12,504 bases of DNA, taken from NCBI GenBank assembly GCA_002421565.1, contig DIKC01000149.1, forward strand, positions 1 through 12,504, written 5' to 3'. The position numbers were made by a program, and so were the translations under genes. Numbering within the stretch: the first letter of the stretch is position 1; the number at the start of each line of letters is the position of its first letter. Of this stretch, positions 1-7,016 are shown one piece after another. The DNA comes from Desulfobulbaceae bacterium UBA5628. GTDB lineage: Bacteria > Desulfobacterota > Desulfobulbia > Desulfobulbales > Desulfurivibrionaceae. The notes below the pieces were generated by a model that ran no database searches, was not told where the DNA came from, and saw only the letters and a list, made by a program, of their open reading frames with translations.

Positions 1-45
1 ATGATGGCCCGAGGAAAAATGGGTGGTGGTGAAAATATCGAACAT
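1..45 (-). CDS. queD: 6-carboxytetrahydropterin synthase-like (QueD/PTPS family), N-terminal fragment
   Basis: Only the first 15 codons are inside the window. Read on the minus strand from the ATG at 45-43 they give MFDIFTTTHFSSGHH. This matches the characteristic start of QueD/6-pyruvoyl-tetrahydropterin synthase proteins: a first beta strand and then H-F-S-x-x-H, which carries the first zinc-binding histidine. A GGGAG ribosome-binding site lies about 9 bases upstream (plus-strand 55-59). Family members convert 7,8-dihydroneopterin triphosphate to 6-carboxytetrahydropterin in queuosine/preQ0 synthesis in the cytoplasm. The gene is divergent from the DUF1015 gene. With so few residues, another PTPS-fold paralogue is possible; the family call rests on the motif and the ribosome-binding site only. 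Confidence 0.65.
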   Translation of the reverse strand, partial: MFDIFTTTHFSSGHH

Positions 46-197
46 GGTGGTTGTCTCCCGGTTGCTTTGGGCGCTTGCTTTGGGGCGGGCCGTGAAAGTC
101 CGCTTGCAAGGCCGCCTTTTTTTGACTAAGAATGACTGTCTTTTTTACCCGATCGCAAGGCAAATTAACAGCAAAAGCAGACAAGGAGCCACCGCTA
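46..197. other. Divergent intergenic region between queD-like and DUF1015 genes
   Basis: These 152 bases separate two divergent starts. They hold the queD-like ribosome-binding site, a terminator-like hairpin with a T-tract on the plus strand (84-123, listed separately), a lone -35-like TTGACT at 122-127 with no convincing -10 partner, and the ribosome-binding site of the DUF1015 gene (AAGGAG at 183-188). I could not identify a clear promoter for either gene. Confidence 0.6.
84..123 (+). terminator. Terminator/attenuator-like hairpin in DUF1015 leader
   Basis: Bases 84-91 (GGCGGGCC, with G89 bulged) pair with 110-116 (GGCCGCC), and seven T residues follow at 117-123. This is the form of a plus-strand intrinsic terminator. 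The loop is long (18 bases). No plus-strand gene lies upstream in the window, because queD faces away, so it would stop leader transcripts rather than end a gene. A competing fold exists: 85-90 pairs with 98-103, enclosed by CTTGC 74-78 with GCAAG 106-110. The pairing is seen directly; function as an attenuator is inference. Confidence 0.35.
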
Positions 198-1541
198 ATG
201 GCTGTCATCACCCCCTTTCGGGCCGTCCGTTACAACCCGGCCAAAATCAACGACCTGGCGGAAGTGGTCTCGCCCCCTTACGACGTGATCGACGCCAACT
301 CCCAGGCCGCCCTGGCCGGCAGGAATCCCTACAACATGATCAATCTCGATCTGAGCAAAAACGTTAAAAGCACGGAGATGACCGACCAGCGTTATGCCAA
401 AGCCGCCCGTCTCTTTGCCGAATGGCAGGCGGCCGGGGTGCTGATCCGGGAAGAAAAACCGGCGATCTATCTCTACAACGTCGATTACCGGGTGCCGGGC
501 GGGACGAGCTTTACCCGCCGGGGCCTGGTCAGTCTGGTACGGCTGGCTGAATTCAGCGAAGGGATCGTCAAGCCCCACGAAAAGACCTTCAGCGGGGTGA
601 CCGGCGACCGCTTGCGGCTGCTGGACGCCTGTCAGGCCCAGCTAAGCCCGATTTTTTCCCTCTATTCCGATCCTGCCGGCGAGATTCTGGCCCGCCTGGA
701 AAGCGCCCGCCCGGCCACCCCCCTTTACGAGGTGAGCGACCATGACGGCTGCGTGCACCGTTTCTGGGCGGTGACCGATCCCGAAACCCTGGCCGCGGTG
801 CAGGCGATGTTCAGCGACAAAGCCCTCTACATTGCCGACGGCCATCATCGCTACACCACCGCCCTCCAGTACCGGGCCTTGATGCGGGAACGCTCCGGCG
901 GTGAAATCGCGGCCGACAGCCCGGCCAACCAGACCATGATGTATCTCTGCGGCATGGAGGATCCCGGCCTGAGTATTCTGCCGACCCATCGCCTGGTGCG
1001 CTTGCCGGGTCGGACCTCGGCCGCTGAGTTGACCGGTCTGCTGGCGGAGAATTTCCTGGTCGAGGAGATCAAGAACGGTAGCCGGGAAAATCTCATCGGC
1101 GAGGTATTGGGCCGGATGGCCGATGGCGCGGCCCAAGCCACCATGTTCGGCTTTTACCATCCCGGCGAGGATCGCTGCTTCCTGTTCACCTTGCGGGATG
1201 GGGTCATGGACCGGCTGGCCGCCCATCAATCGGCAGCCCTGCGGGAACTGGACGTGGTGGTGCTGGCCGAATTGATCCTGGCGCGGCTGCCGGCCCTGGA
1301 TCGAGCCCGTTGCGTCCAGGGCGATCTGATCGATTATTACAGCGACCCGGACGATGCCCTGGATGTGGCGGTCAAGGAGGCGGAAACGGGCGGCCCCCAT
1401 ACCGCGCTGCTTTTTCTGATGAACCCCACCCGGGTGGAGCAGGTGCGGCGGGTGGCCGACGAGGGGCTGGTCATGCCCCACAAATCCACCTTCTTCTATC
1501 CCAAACTGCTCACCGGCCTGGCCCTCAATGCCCTTGCCTGA
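198..1541 (+). CDS. DUF1015 family protein
   Basis: A 447-residue protein of the DUF1015 family, whose biochemical role is not established as far as I know. The family landmarks are present: an N-terminal PFRAVRYNP segment followed by SPPYDVI (about residues 25-31), a central KPHEKTFSGVTGDRL stretch, and the signature ADGHHRYTTAL, whose paired histidines suggest an active or binding site. No signal peptide or membrane segment is visible, so it should be cytosolic. The ATG at 198 is chosen over an in-frame start at 132 because AAGGAG sits 9 bases upstream and the protein then begins with the family's usual N-terminus. Its end overlaps the next gene by 14 bases, which suggests an operon with the membrane 4Fe-4S protein. 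The family call is secure; the function is unknown. Confidence 0.9.
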   Translation: MAVITPFRAVRYNPAKINDLAEVVSPPYDVIDANSQAALAGRNPYNMINLDLSKNVKSTEMTDQRYAKAARLFAEWQAAGVLIREEKPAIYLYNVDYRVPGGTSFTRRGLVSLVRLAEFSEGIVKPHEKTFSGVTGDRLRLLDACQAQLSPIFSLYSDPAGEILARLESARPATPLYEVSDHDGCVHRFWAVTDPETLAAVQAMFSDKALYIADGHHRYTTALQYRALMRERSGGEIAADSPANQTMMYLCGMEDPGLSILPTHRLVRLPGRTSAAELTGLLAENFLVEEIKNGSRENLIGEVLGRMADGAAQATMFGFYHPGEDRCFLFTLRDGVMDRLAAHQSAALRELDVVVLAELILARLPALDRARCVQGDLIDYYSDPDDALDVAVKEAETGGPHTALLFLMNPTRVEQVRRVADEGLVMPHKSTFFYPKLLTGLALNALA

Positions 1542-2535
1542 AAATTTGCCGAAAATCGGGCGGGGGCGGCGGCTGGTACAGCTTGCCTTTCTTGCCGCCA
1601 CCCTCTTGATGGGCTGGCAATTTTTCCTTTTTTACCGCTGGGCCGCCGGACTTTCCGAGATTCCAGCCGCCCGGCCGCCGGCAGTGGAAGGTTTCTTGCC
1701 GATCAGCGCCCTGCTCGGGCTCAAGCGCCTGCTGGTCAGCGGCAGCTACGACCTGATTCATCCCGCCGGGCTTACCATTCTGCTGGCGGCCCTGGCGGTC
1801 TCGTTGGCGGCCCGCAAGGGTTTTTGCGGCTGGATCTGCCCGGTGGGAGCGGTCTCCAATCTGGCGGAAATCGCGGCCCGCAAGAGATGTCCCCAGCCGC
1901 CGCGGCCGCCGCTTTGGCTTAAACTGCCGCTGCTTTCGGTCAAATACCTGCTGCTTTTTTTCTTTCTCTACATCATTTTCTGGCAAATGCCCCTGGTCGG
2001 AATCGAGGCCTTCATGCGGGCGCCGTACAACATCGTGGCCGATGCCAAGATGTTGCGTTTTTTTCTGGCCCCTTCGCTGCTGGCCGGTGGGGTGACCCTG
2101 CTTTTGGTCGCGGCCTCTTTCCTGTTCCGCAACCCCTGGTGCCGCTATTTCTGCCCCTACGGCGCCTTTCTGGGACTGGCCGCGTTCTTTTCGCCGGTGC
2201 GGATCAAGCGGGATGACGAGCGCTGCATCCAGTGCCGCAAGTGCGAGCAGGTCTGTCCGGCCGCCCTGCCGGTCGCCGCCCGTCGGACGATCACCGACAA
2301 CAGCTGCATCGGCTGCCTGGAGTGCGTGGGAGTCTGTCCGGTGGAGGAATGCCTGGAAACCAGGATCGGGTCACGGCGGCTCAATCCCTGGCTGGTGGCT
2401 GCTTTCGGTCTGGGGATTTTTTTCCTCTTCTGGGCCTGGGCTCGGCTCAGCGGCCACTGGTTCAGCGAAGTGCCGGTGGCGGTTTTCCAGGAGCTTTATC
2501 CCCGGATGCTGCTCTTCGAGCATCCCCGTTATTAA
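1528..2535 (+). CDS. Membrane-bound polyferredoxin, NapH/RdxA-type 4Fe-4S protein
   Basis: A 335-residue integral membrane iron-sulfur protein. Hydrophobic segments lie near residues 18-37, 78-95, 133-158, 177-200 and 287-305. Two membrane-proximal motifs typical of the NapH/NosR/RdxA group are present: C100-GWI-C104-P and C205-RYF-C209-PYGAFLG. Two ferredoxin-type clusters follow: C233-x2-C236-x2-C239-x3-C243-P and C260-x2-C263-x2-C266-x3-C270-P. All eight ferredoxin cysteines are intact, so two 4Fe-4S clusters are expected, facing the cytoplasm. Such proteins move electrons between quinol and periplasmic or soluble partners. No napG, nosZ or oxidase gene is nearby, so the partner is unknown. 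The start at 1528 lies inside the DUF1015 gene with no strong ribosome-binding site, consistent with translational coupling. The family is certain; the specific pathway is not. Confidence 0.88.
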   Translation: MPLPENLPKIGRGRRLVQLAFLAATLLMGWQFFLFYRWAAGLSEIPAARPPAVEGFLPISALLGLKRLLVSGSYDLIHPAGLTILLAALAVSLAARKGFCGWICPVGAVSNLAEIAARKRCPQPPRPPLWLKLPLLSVKYLLLFFFLYIIFWQMPLVGIEAFMRAPYNIVADAKMLRFFLAPSLLAGGVTLLLVAASFLFRNPWCRYFCPYGAFLGLAAFFSPVRIKRDDERCIQCRKCEQVCPAALPVAARRTITDNSCIGCLECVGVCPVEECLETRIGSRRLNPWLVAAFGLGIFFLFWAWARLSGHWFSEVPVAVFQELYPRMLLFEHPRY

Positions 2536-2550
2536 CCAGGCGCTTTTCCC

Positions 2551-2579
2551 TTGACATCGGCCGGTTGCGGCCGGATAGT
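2551..2579 (+). promoter_or_regulatory. Candidate promoter with spacer dyad before PII-like gene
   Basis: A perfect -35 TTGACA (2551-2556) is followed after 17 bases by GATAGT (2574-2579, 4 of 6 matches to TATAAT). The spacer contains an exact dyad, CGGCCG (2558-2563), GTTG, CGGCCG (2568-2573), which could be an operator but could also reflect high GC. The transcript start would fall near 2586, about 50 bases before the PII-like ATG. It lies just after the polyferredoxin stop codon. Confidence 0.4.
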
Positions 2580-2635
2580 AAAAGCCGTGGCCCGCGCGTT
2601 CGGCGGGTTGGAATATTCTTTCGCGGGAGGAAATC

Positions 2636-2953
2636 ATGGCCGGAAACATCGAGCAGCCCAATCTTATCACCTGTATCGTCGAACGCGGCGAGGCGGATCG
2701 GGTGGTGGAGGCGGCCCTGACCGCCGGGGCGGAAGGCGCCACCATCTATTACGGCCGCGGCACCGGGGTACGGCAGAAGCTGGGGTTTGCCGGCGTGTTC
2801 ATCACCCCGGAAAAAGAGGTTATTCTGATCGTCACCCGGCCGGAGGAAACCGATGCGGTGTTCGAGGCGGTGGTCCAGGCGGCCCGCCTCTATGAAAAGG
2901 GGAGAGGATTCGCCTTTCTTCACAAGCTGGATCGGGCCGTGGGTTTCCTGTAA
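2636..2953 (+). CDS. PII-like signalling protein (divergent GlnB/PII family)
   Basis: A 105-residue protein with the alternating beta-alpha-beta layout of the PII fold: an opening strand LITCIVERG (residues 10-18), the helix EADRVVEAALTAGAEGATI, a shortened T-loop region (about 38-56, YYGRGTGVRQKLGFAGVF), the strand EVILIVTRPE, a second helix, and a C-terminal GRGFAFLHKLDRAVG strand. It lacks the canonical YRGAEY T-loop segment with the uridylylated tyrosine, so classical GlnD modification is unlikely. The GRGTG...F.G..I.PEKE pattern resembles PII-like proteins that, from memory, often neighbour DUF1538 membrane proteins. A strong GGAGG ribosome-binding site precedes the ATG. The next gene begins 7 bases after the stop and encodes a membrane protein, suggesting this PII-like protein regulates it. 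Ligand and target are unknown. Confidence 0.8.
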   Translation: MAGNIEQPNLITCIVERGEADRVVEAALTAGAEGATIYYGRGTGVRQKLGFAGVFITPEKEVILIVTRPEETDAVFEAVVQAARLYEKGRGFAFLHKLDRAVGFL

Positions 2954-2959
2954 ACCGCC

Positions 2960-3433
2960 ATGTGGAAAAACTTCGGCCTTATCTTCCTGCTCTGGCTGGC
3001 GGCCCGTTTTGCCTACCAGATGGATTTTGTTCATTTCGCCGGGACGCTGAGCGAACAGGCCGACCTCCATCGCTTGCGTTTGTTGGCGGCGGGCCTGGCG
3101 GTAGCCATCGGCCTGCCGGCCGTTTCCCTGCTTTGCCGGATGACCGGCGGCTATGCCCTCTTTTTTATGATCGCCCGTTTTTTCCTCGTCCTGGGCCGTT
3201 TCGGGGTCTGCCTGATCGCCCTGGGGGCGGTGATTATCCGTCTGGAAACCGGGATCGATCCCTGGGCCGGGCTGGGGATGGCCGCCCTCCCGCCTTTCCT
3301 GGTGCTGGCCGGGGCCTTGACCGCCATTCATTTTTTCGACTTCAACTACCCCTTAAGACAGGATATCATCTTGGCTCTGGTTCTTCCTCTTGCCTCCCTG
3401 CTCATTGTTTATCTGATTCCCTTGGTCGGGTAA
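2960..3433 (+). CDS. Small polytopic membrane protein, unknown family
   Basis: I do not recognise the family. The 157 residues form about five hydrophobic helices near 4-19, 41-59, 68-94, 104-125 and 135-154. Short polar links include an acidic/histidine stretch SEQADLHRLR (31-40), RLETGIDPW (94-102) and FDFNYPLRQD (126-135). No signal peptide cleavage site, catalytic motif or metal-binding cysteine set is visible. The gene starts 7 bases after the PII-like stop without a clear ribosome-binding site, so translation is probably coupled and the two proteins probably work together. It ends 4 bases before the convergent leuB. Size and topology do not match AmtB (about 11 helices). It could be a small channel, transporter part or membrane anchor, which remains open. 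Confidence 0.75.
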   Translation: MWKNFGLIFLLWLAARFAYQMDFVHFAGTLSEQADLHRLRLLAAGLAVAIGLPAVSLLCRMTGGYALFFMIARFFLVLGRFGVCLIALGAVIIRLETGIDPWAGLGMAALPPFLVLAGALTAIHFFDFNYPLRQDIILALVLPLASLLIVYLIPLVG

Positions 3434-4554
<1,121 letters not shown>

Positions 4555-4564
<10 letters not shown>

Positions 4565-4604
4565 ACCGGATAGCGCCCGCCTTTTTCAAGCAGGATGTTG
4601 CGCT
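4555..4604. repeat. 10-bp perfect inverted repeat between cyclic-nucleotide gene and leuB
   Basis: AGCGCAACAT (4555-4564) and ATGTTGCGCT (4595-4604) are exact reverse complements separated by 30 bases. They lie downstream of the cyclic-nucleotide gene stop and upstream of leuB, both on the minus strand. No T-tract follows on either strand, so a simple intrinsic terminator is unlikely. It may be an mRNA processing or stability hairpin, or a paired protein-binding site flanking the candidate leuB promoter. Confidence 0.45.
4560..4589 (-). promoter_or_regulatory. Candidate leuB promoter
   Basis: On the minus strand TTGAAA (plus coordinates 4589-4584; 5 of 6 to TTGACA) is followed after 18 bases by TATGTT (4565-4560; 4 of 6 to TATAAT). 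The transcript would start near 4553, about 42 bases before the leuB ATG. It lies entirely within the 10-bp inverted repeat arms and loop, so a factor binding those arms would affect it. Confidence 0.35.
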
Positions 4605-4613
4605 TGGGTAAGA

Positions 4614-5120
4614 TCAGTGGCCCTTGTCCCGCTTGAGCCGTTCGACCTCCCGGCGTAGCTCGATCAACTCTTCATTGGCGTGGCGCAGTCGCTGGGCGAT
4701 GAGTTCGGCAAAGAGGCGGTAGAAAATGGAGAAAAAAACGCAGCGTTCCTGGGAATTTTCGCCGCGGTTCAACTGGTCGGCATCCACCGCCAGGCAGACG
4801 GTATTATGCACCGCCTGGACGGTGGCGGAACGCCGTTTACCGTCAATGGCCGCCATTTCGCCGAAGGTATCGCCCACCTGATCGAGGCGGGCGATTTCCT
4901 GTTTCTGTTTGAGTACCCGCACCGTGCCGGAGAGCATGATATAAAGCCAGGAATCATAGGTGCCCTCGGCGGTGATCACCTCGCCCGGCTCGAATTTGCG
5001 GATCTTGCTCAGGCGCAGTACGCTCTTGACCTGGGCAATATCCAGGGAATCCAGAAAGGGCAGCTTTTGGAATTTGTCGATCAGGATTTCCCGGCCGTCA
5101 AGATATGGCGATTCTTCCAT
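4614..5120 (-). CDS. Stand-alone cyclic nucleotide-binding domain protein
   Basis: A 168-residue protein with a CRP-type cyclic nucleotide-binding domain at about 15-118: KLPFLDSLDIAQVKSVL, then the beta roll KFEPGEVITAEGTYDSWLYIMLSGTVRVL, then the phosphate-binding cassette FGEMAAIDGKRRSATV (86-101). E88 and R97, which contact the ribose and phosphate of cAMP or cGMP, are present, so ligand binding is plausible. The C-terminus (about 136-165) is a charged helix, probably a coiled coil. No helix-turn-helix follows, so it is not a CRP/FNR transcription factor. The start at 5120 is chosen because GAGGGG sits just upstream; an in-frame ATG at 5258 would add 46 residues unlike the family and overlap cheX. 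It is divergent from cheX and may act in signalling with it, which is inference. Its partner is unknown. Confidence 0.85.
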   Translation of the reverse strand: MEESPYLDGREILIDKFQKLPFLDSLDIAQVKSVLRLSKIRKFEPGEVITAEGTYDSWLYIMLSGTVRVLKQKQEIARLDQVGDTFGEMAAIDGKRRSATVQAVHNTVCLAVDADQLNRGENSQERCVFFSIFYRLFAELIAQRLRHANEELIELRREVERLKRDKGH

Positions 5121-5148
5121 TTTACCCCTCGTTTTTTGTTCTTTTTTC

Positions 5149-5177
5149 TTGACACATCGGGTCAATACAAGTGAAAT
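5149..5177 (+). promoter_or_regulatory. Candidate cheX promoter with overlapping dyad
   Basis: A perfect -35 TTGACA (5149-5154), a 17-base spacer and TGAAAT (5172-5177, 4 of 6) point rightward to cheX, with a transcript start near 5184. The -35 is part of an inverted repeat TTGAC-N7-GTCAA (5149-5165), a possible operator. It lies in the 100-base region between the divergent cyclic-nucleotide gene and cheX, so a bound regulator could control both. Confidence 0.4.
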
Positions 5178-5220
5178 GGGCCGATAATGGCGGATAACGG
5201 AAAACATAACCCGGTGTTGT

Positions 5221-5700
5221 ATGAAAGTTGAGTACCTTAATCCCTTTTTATTGGCCACTCAAAACGTACTTGCCACCATGGCCCAAACCAAGGCCACGGC
5301 CCAGAAGCCTCATCTGAAGGATGATATGGGCACCTTCGGCGAGGTGACCGGGATCATCGGCATGGCGTCCGATGAGCTGGTGGGGAGTATGGTGGTCAGT
5401 TTCAGCGACCAGTGCATCCTGGCGATCGTTGCCAAGATGCTGATGGAGGAGCGCAAGCCGGCGGTGGATCAGGATGTGGTTGACGCAGTGGGCGAGATCA
5501 CCAACATGATCTGCGGCGGCGCCAAGGCCAATCTGGCCAAAATGGGCCTTAATTTCGATCTTGCCACTCCCACCATGGTCAAGGGCAAGGGGATTGAAAT
5601 TCGTTATCCCCTGGGGGCGCCGATCGTTGTCCTGCCCTTTGTCACCGACCACGGAAATTTCGTGCTGGAGGCCAGCCTGGCCAGTCGCAAGGGCGGCTGA
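5221..5700 (+). CDS. cheX: CheX-like CheY-phosphate phosphatase
   Basis: A 159-residue CheC/CheX-family protein without the N-terminal CheC extension. It shows the typical CheX opening MKVEYLNPFLLATQNVL, a middle beta segment GEVTGIIGMASDELVGSMVVSF, and one phosphatase helix, E92-ITN95-MICGGAKANL, carrying the Glu-x-x-Asn pair that in CheX and CheC positions water to hydrolyse the phospho-aspartate of CheY. A single such motif is CheX-like; CheC usually has two. No other che gene is in the window, so this is an orphan signal-terminating phosphatase for a receiver encoded elsewhere. The start at 5221 fits the family N-terminus, although no good ribosome-binding site precedes it. It converges on the epimerase gene, 4 bases from its stop. 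Confidence 0.87.
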   Translation: MKVEYLNPFLLATQNVLATMAQTKATAQKPHLKDDMGTFGEVTGIIGMASDELVGSMVVSFSDQCILAIVAKMLMEERKPAVDQDVVDAVGEITNMICGGAKANLAKMGLNFDLATPTMVKGKGIEIRYPLGAPIVVLPFVTDHGNFVLEASLASRKGG

Positions 5701-5704
5701 TCGT

Positions 5705-6613
5705 TTATCCCACCAGATCGACCAGGGCCTGGCGGATGGTGGGAAAGCGGAACAAAAAGCCGTTGTCCGTCAGCACCTTCGGGATCATCCGATTGCCTTC
5801 CAGCAGCACCGTACTCATTTCCCCCAGCAGCAGTCGCAACAACCAGCCCGGCACCGGCATCAATACCGGCCGATGGAGGGCGCGGCCAAGCTCCCTGGTG
5901 AATTCGCCGTTGCGCACCGGCGCCGGGGCGGCGCAGTTGATTGGCCCCGATATTTCGGGATGCTTGAGCAGAAAAAGAAAAATTTCCCGCAAATCGTCCA
6001 GATGAATCCAGGGAAACCATTGACGGCCGTGCCCCAGCCGCCCGCCGAAACCAAGACGGAAGGCGGGCAGCATTTTGCTTAAGGCCCCGCCCTCAGTGCC
6101 GAGAATCACCGCGAAACGGGTGATCACCACCCGGCAACCCTTGCTGGCGGCCTGTTGCGCCTCCCTCTCCCAATCAACACAGACCCGGGCCAGGAAGTCG
6201 TCGCCGGCCGGGGAGGTTTCCGGGCACGGCTCCTGGCTGGCAAAGCCGAAATACCCGGCTGCCCCGGCATTGATCAGGGTCTGGCCGCCGGGACGATCCG
6301 GCTGCATTGCGGCCACCAGATTGCGGGTGGTCAGAATGCGGCTGTCGCGGATGCGCTGTTTGACCTCCGGGGTCCAGCGGCTGAAAATCGAAGCCCCGGC
6401 CAGGTTGATGACCACCTCGGCCCCGGCCGCCTGTTCCTGCCAGGGGCCGGGCCGAGTGGGGTCTCCGGCCACCATCGTTACCCCCTCCGGCAGCGTTTCG
6501 GCCTTGCGGGGCGAACGGGTCAGCACCTGGATTTGATGGCCTTCGGCCGCCAGCCGGGCGCTCAAGGCCCGGCCGACAAAGCCGCTACCGCCGGCAATGA
6601 ATATCCGCATCAT
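5705..6613 (-). CDS. TIGR01777 family epimerase (YfcH-like, SDR superfamily)
   Basis: A 302-residue extended short-chain dehydrogenase-like protein. The Rossmann NAD(P) motif GGSGFVG lies at residues 8-14. Family markers follow: VINLAGASIFSRWTPEVKQRI, TLINAGAAGYFG, VITRFAVILG..GGALSKMLPAFRLGFGG, PWIHLDDL, and the C-terminal DUF1731 segment PGWLLRLLLGEMSTVLLEGNRMIPKVL. These identify the TIGR01777/YfcH group, cytosolic proteins annotated as nucleoside-diphosphate-sugar epimerases but without a proven substrate that I know of. Start choice between ATG 6613 and 6610 is open; GGGGA lies 6 bases before the first. It follows the Rho_N-domain gene after 13 bases, so the two are probably co-transcribed. 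The family is sure, the reaction unknown. Confidence 0.93.
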   Translation of the reverse strand: MMRIFIAGGSGFVGRALSARLAAEGHQIQVLTRSPRKAETLPEGVTMVAGDPTRPGPWQEQAAGAEVVINLAGASIFSRWTPEVKQRIRDSRILTTRNLVAAMQPDRPGGQTLINAGAAGYFGFASQEPCPETSPAGDDFLARVCVDWEREAQQAASKGCRVVITRFAVILGTEGGALSKMLPAFRLGFGGRLGHGRQWFPWIHLDDLREIFLFLLKHPEISGPINCAAPAPVRNGEFTRELGRALHRPVLMPVPGWLLRLLLGEMSTVLLEGNRMIPKVLTDNGFLFRFPTIRQALVDLVG

Positions 6614-6626
6614 GGAATCCCCGGAT

Positions 6627-7016
6627 TCAGGCGGCGGCTATTTCCCGGCGGGAGCGTTTCTTGAGCCGGTTGACCCGCCGCCGGAGAATGGCGGCTTCCC
6701 GTTTGCCGGCGGCCTGGGCGGTCTCCTTGTCCTTACGCAATTCCTTAAGCCGGCCCTTGATTTCCACCCGGCTCATTTCCTTAACCTTTTTGCCGCCGGC
6801 CTTTTTGGCGGCGCTTTTGGCCTTGCCGGCCGCCTTGGCAGGCTTAGGTGTCTCGGCTGCCGTTGCCGTCGAACCGCCATCCCCAGCCAGCAGGGCCAGG
6901 AGCTCGTCCTTTTTCATGGCATGAATACCGGTAACTCCGGGGAGTTCCTTGGCCAATTCACGGAGTTCCTTAACGGTTTTCTCCGCCAGCGATTTGTCCT
7001 GGTTTGTCTCGTCCAT
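6627..7016 (-). CDS. Small basic protein with Rho N-terminal (Rho_N/SAP-like) domain
   Basis: A 129-residue protein in three parts. Residues 10-44 (KTVKELRELAKELPGVTGIHAMKKDELLALL, quoted without its edges) resemble the helix-extended-loop-helix Rho_N domain found at the start of transcription terminator Rho. Residues about 50-78 are a low-complexity Ala/Lys/Pro linker. Residues 80-126 form a very basic helix (VEIKGRLKELRKD then RRRVNRLKKRSRR). No Rho ATPase is present; this is a stand-alone protein, not a truncated rho. Nucleic-acid binding is likely. The start is ATG 7016, 8 bases after GAGG; a GTG at 7025 is in frame but would overlap the ribosome-binding site. It is probably the first gene of an operon with the epimerase. 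Role unknown. Confidence 0.8.
   Translation of the reverse strand: MDETNQDKSLAEKTVKELRELAKELPGVTGIHAMKKDELLALLAGDGGSTATAAETPKPAKAAGKAKSAAKKAGGKKVKEMSRVEIKGRLKELRKDKETAQAAGKREAAILRRRVNRLKKRSRREIAAA

Noticed and set aside
132..197. Upstream start for the DUF1015 gene at 132
   Set aside because: No ribosome-binding site there; the ATG at 198 has AAGGAG and the family's normal N-terminus.
642..1601. Long minus-strand open frame opposite the DUF1015 gene (319 codons)
   Set aside because: It mirrors the codon pattern of a clear family member on the plus strand, is rich in Gly, His, Gln and Arg without domains, and has no ribosome-binding site.
2462..3331. 289-codon minus-strand open frame over the PII-like and membrane-protein genes
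   Set aside because: Low-complexity Gln/Gly/Arg-rich translation and no ribosome-binding site, while the plus-strand frames give a PII fold and clean membrane helices.
5149..5165. FNR or CRP binding site
   Set aside because: The half-sites TTGAC and GTCAA are 7 bases apart, whereas FNR sites have 4 between TTGAT and ATCAA, and CRP half-sites differ. Kept only as an unassigned dyad.
5149..5188. TTGACA (5149) paired with GATAAT (5183) as a promoter
   Set aside because: The spacing of 28 bases is too long; TGAAAT at 17 bases is the better partner.
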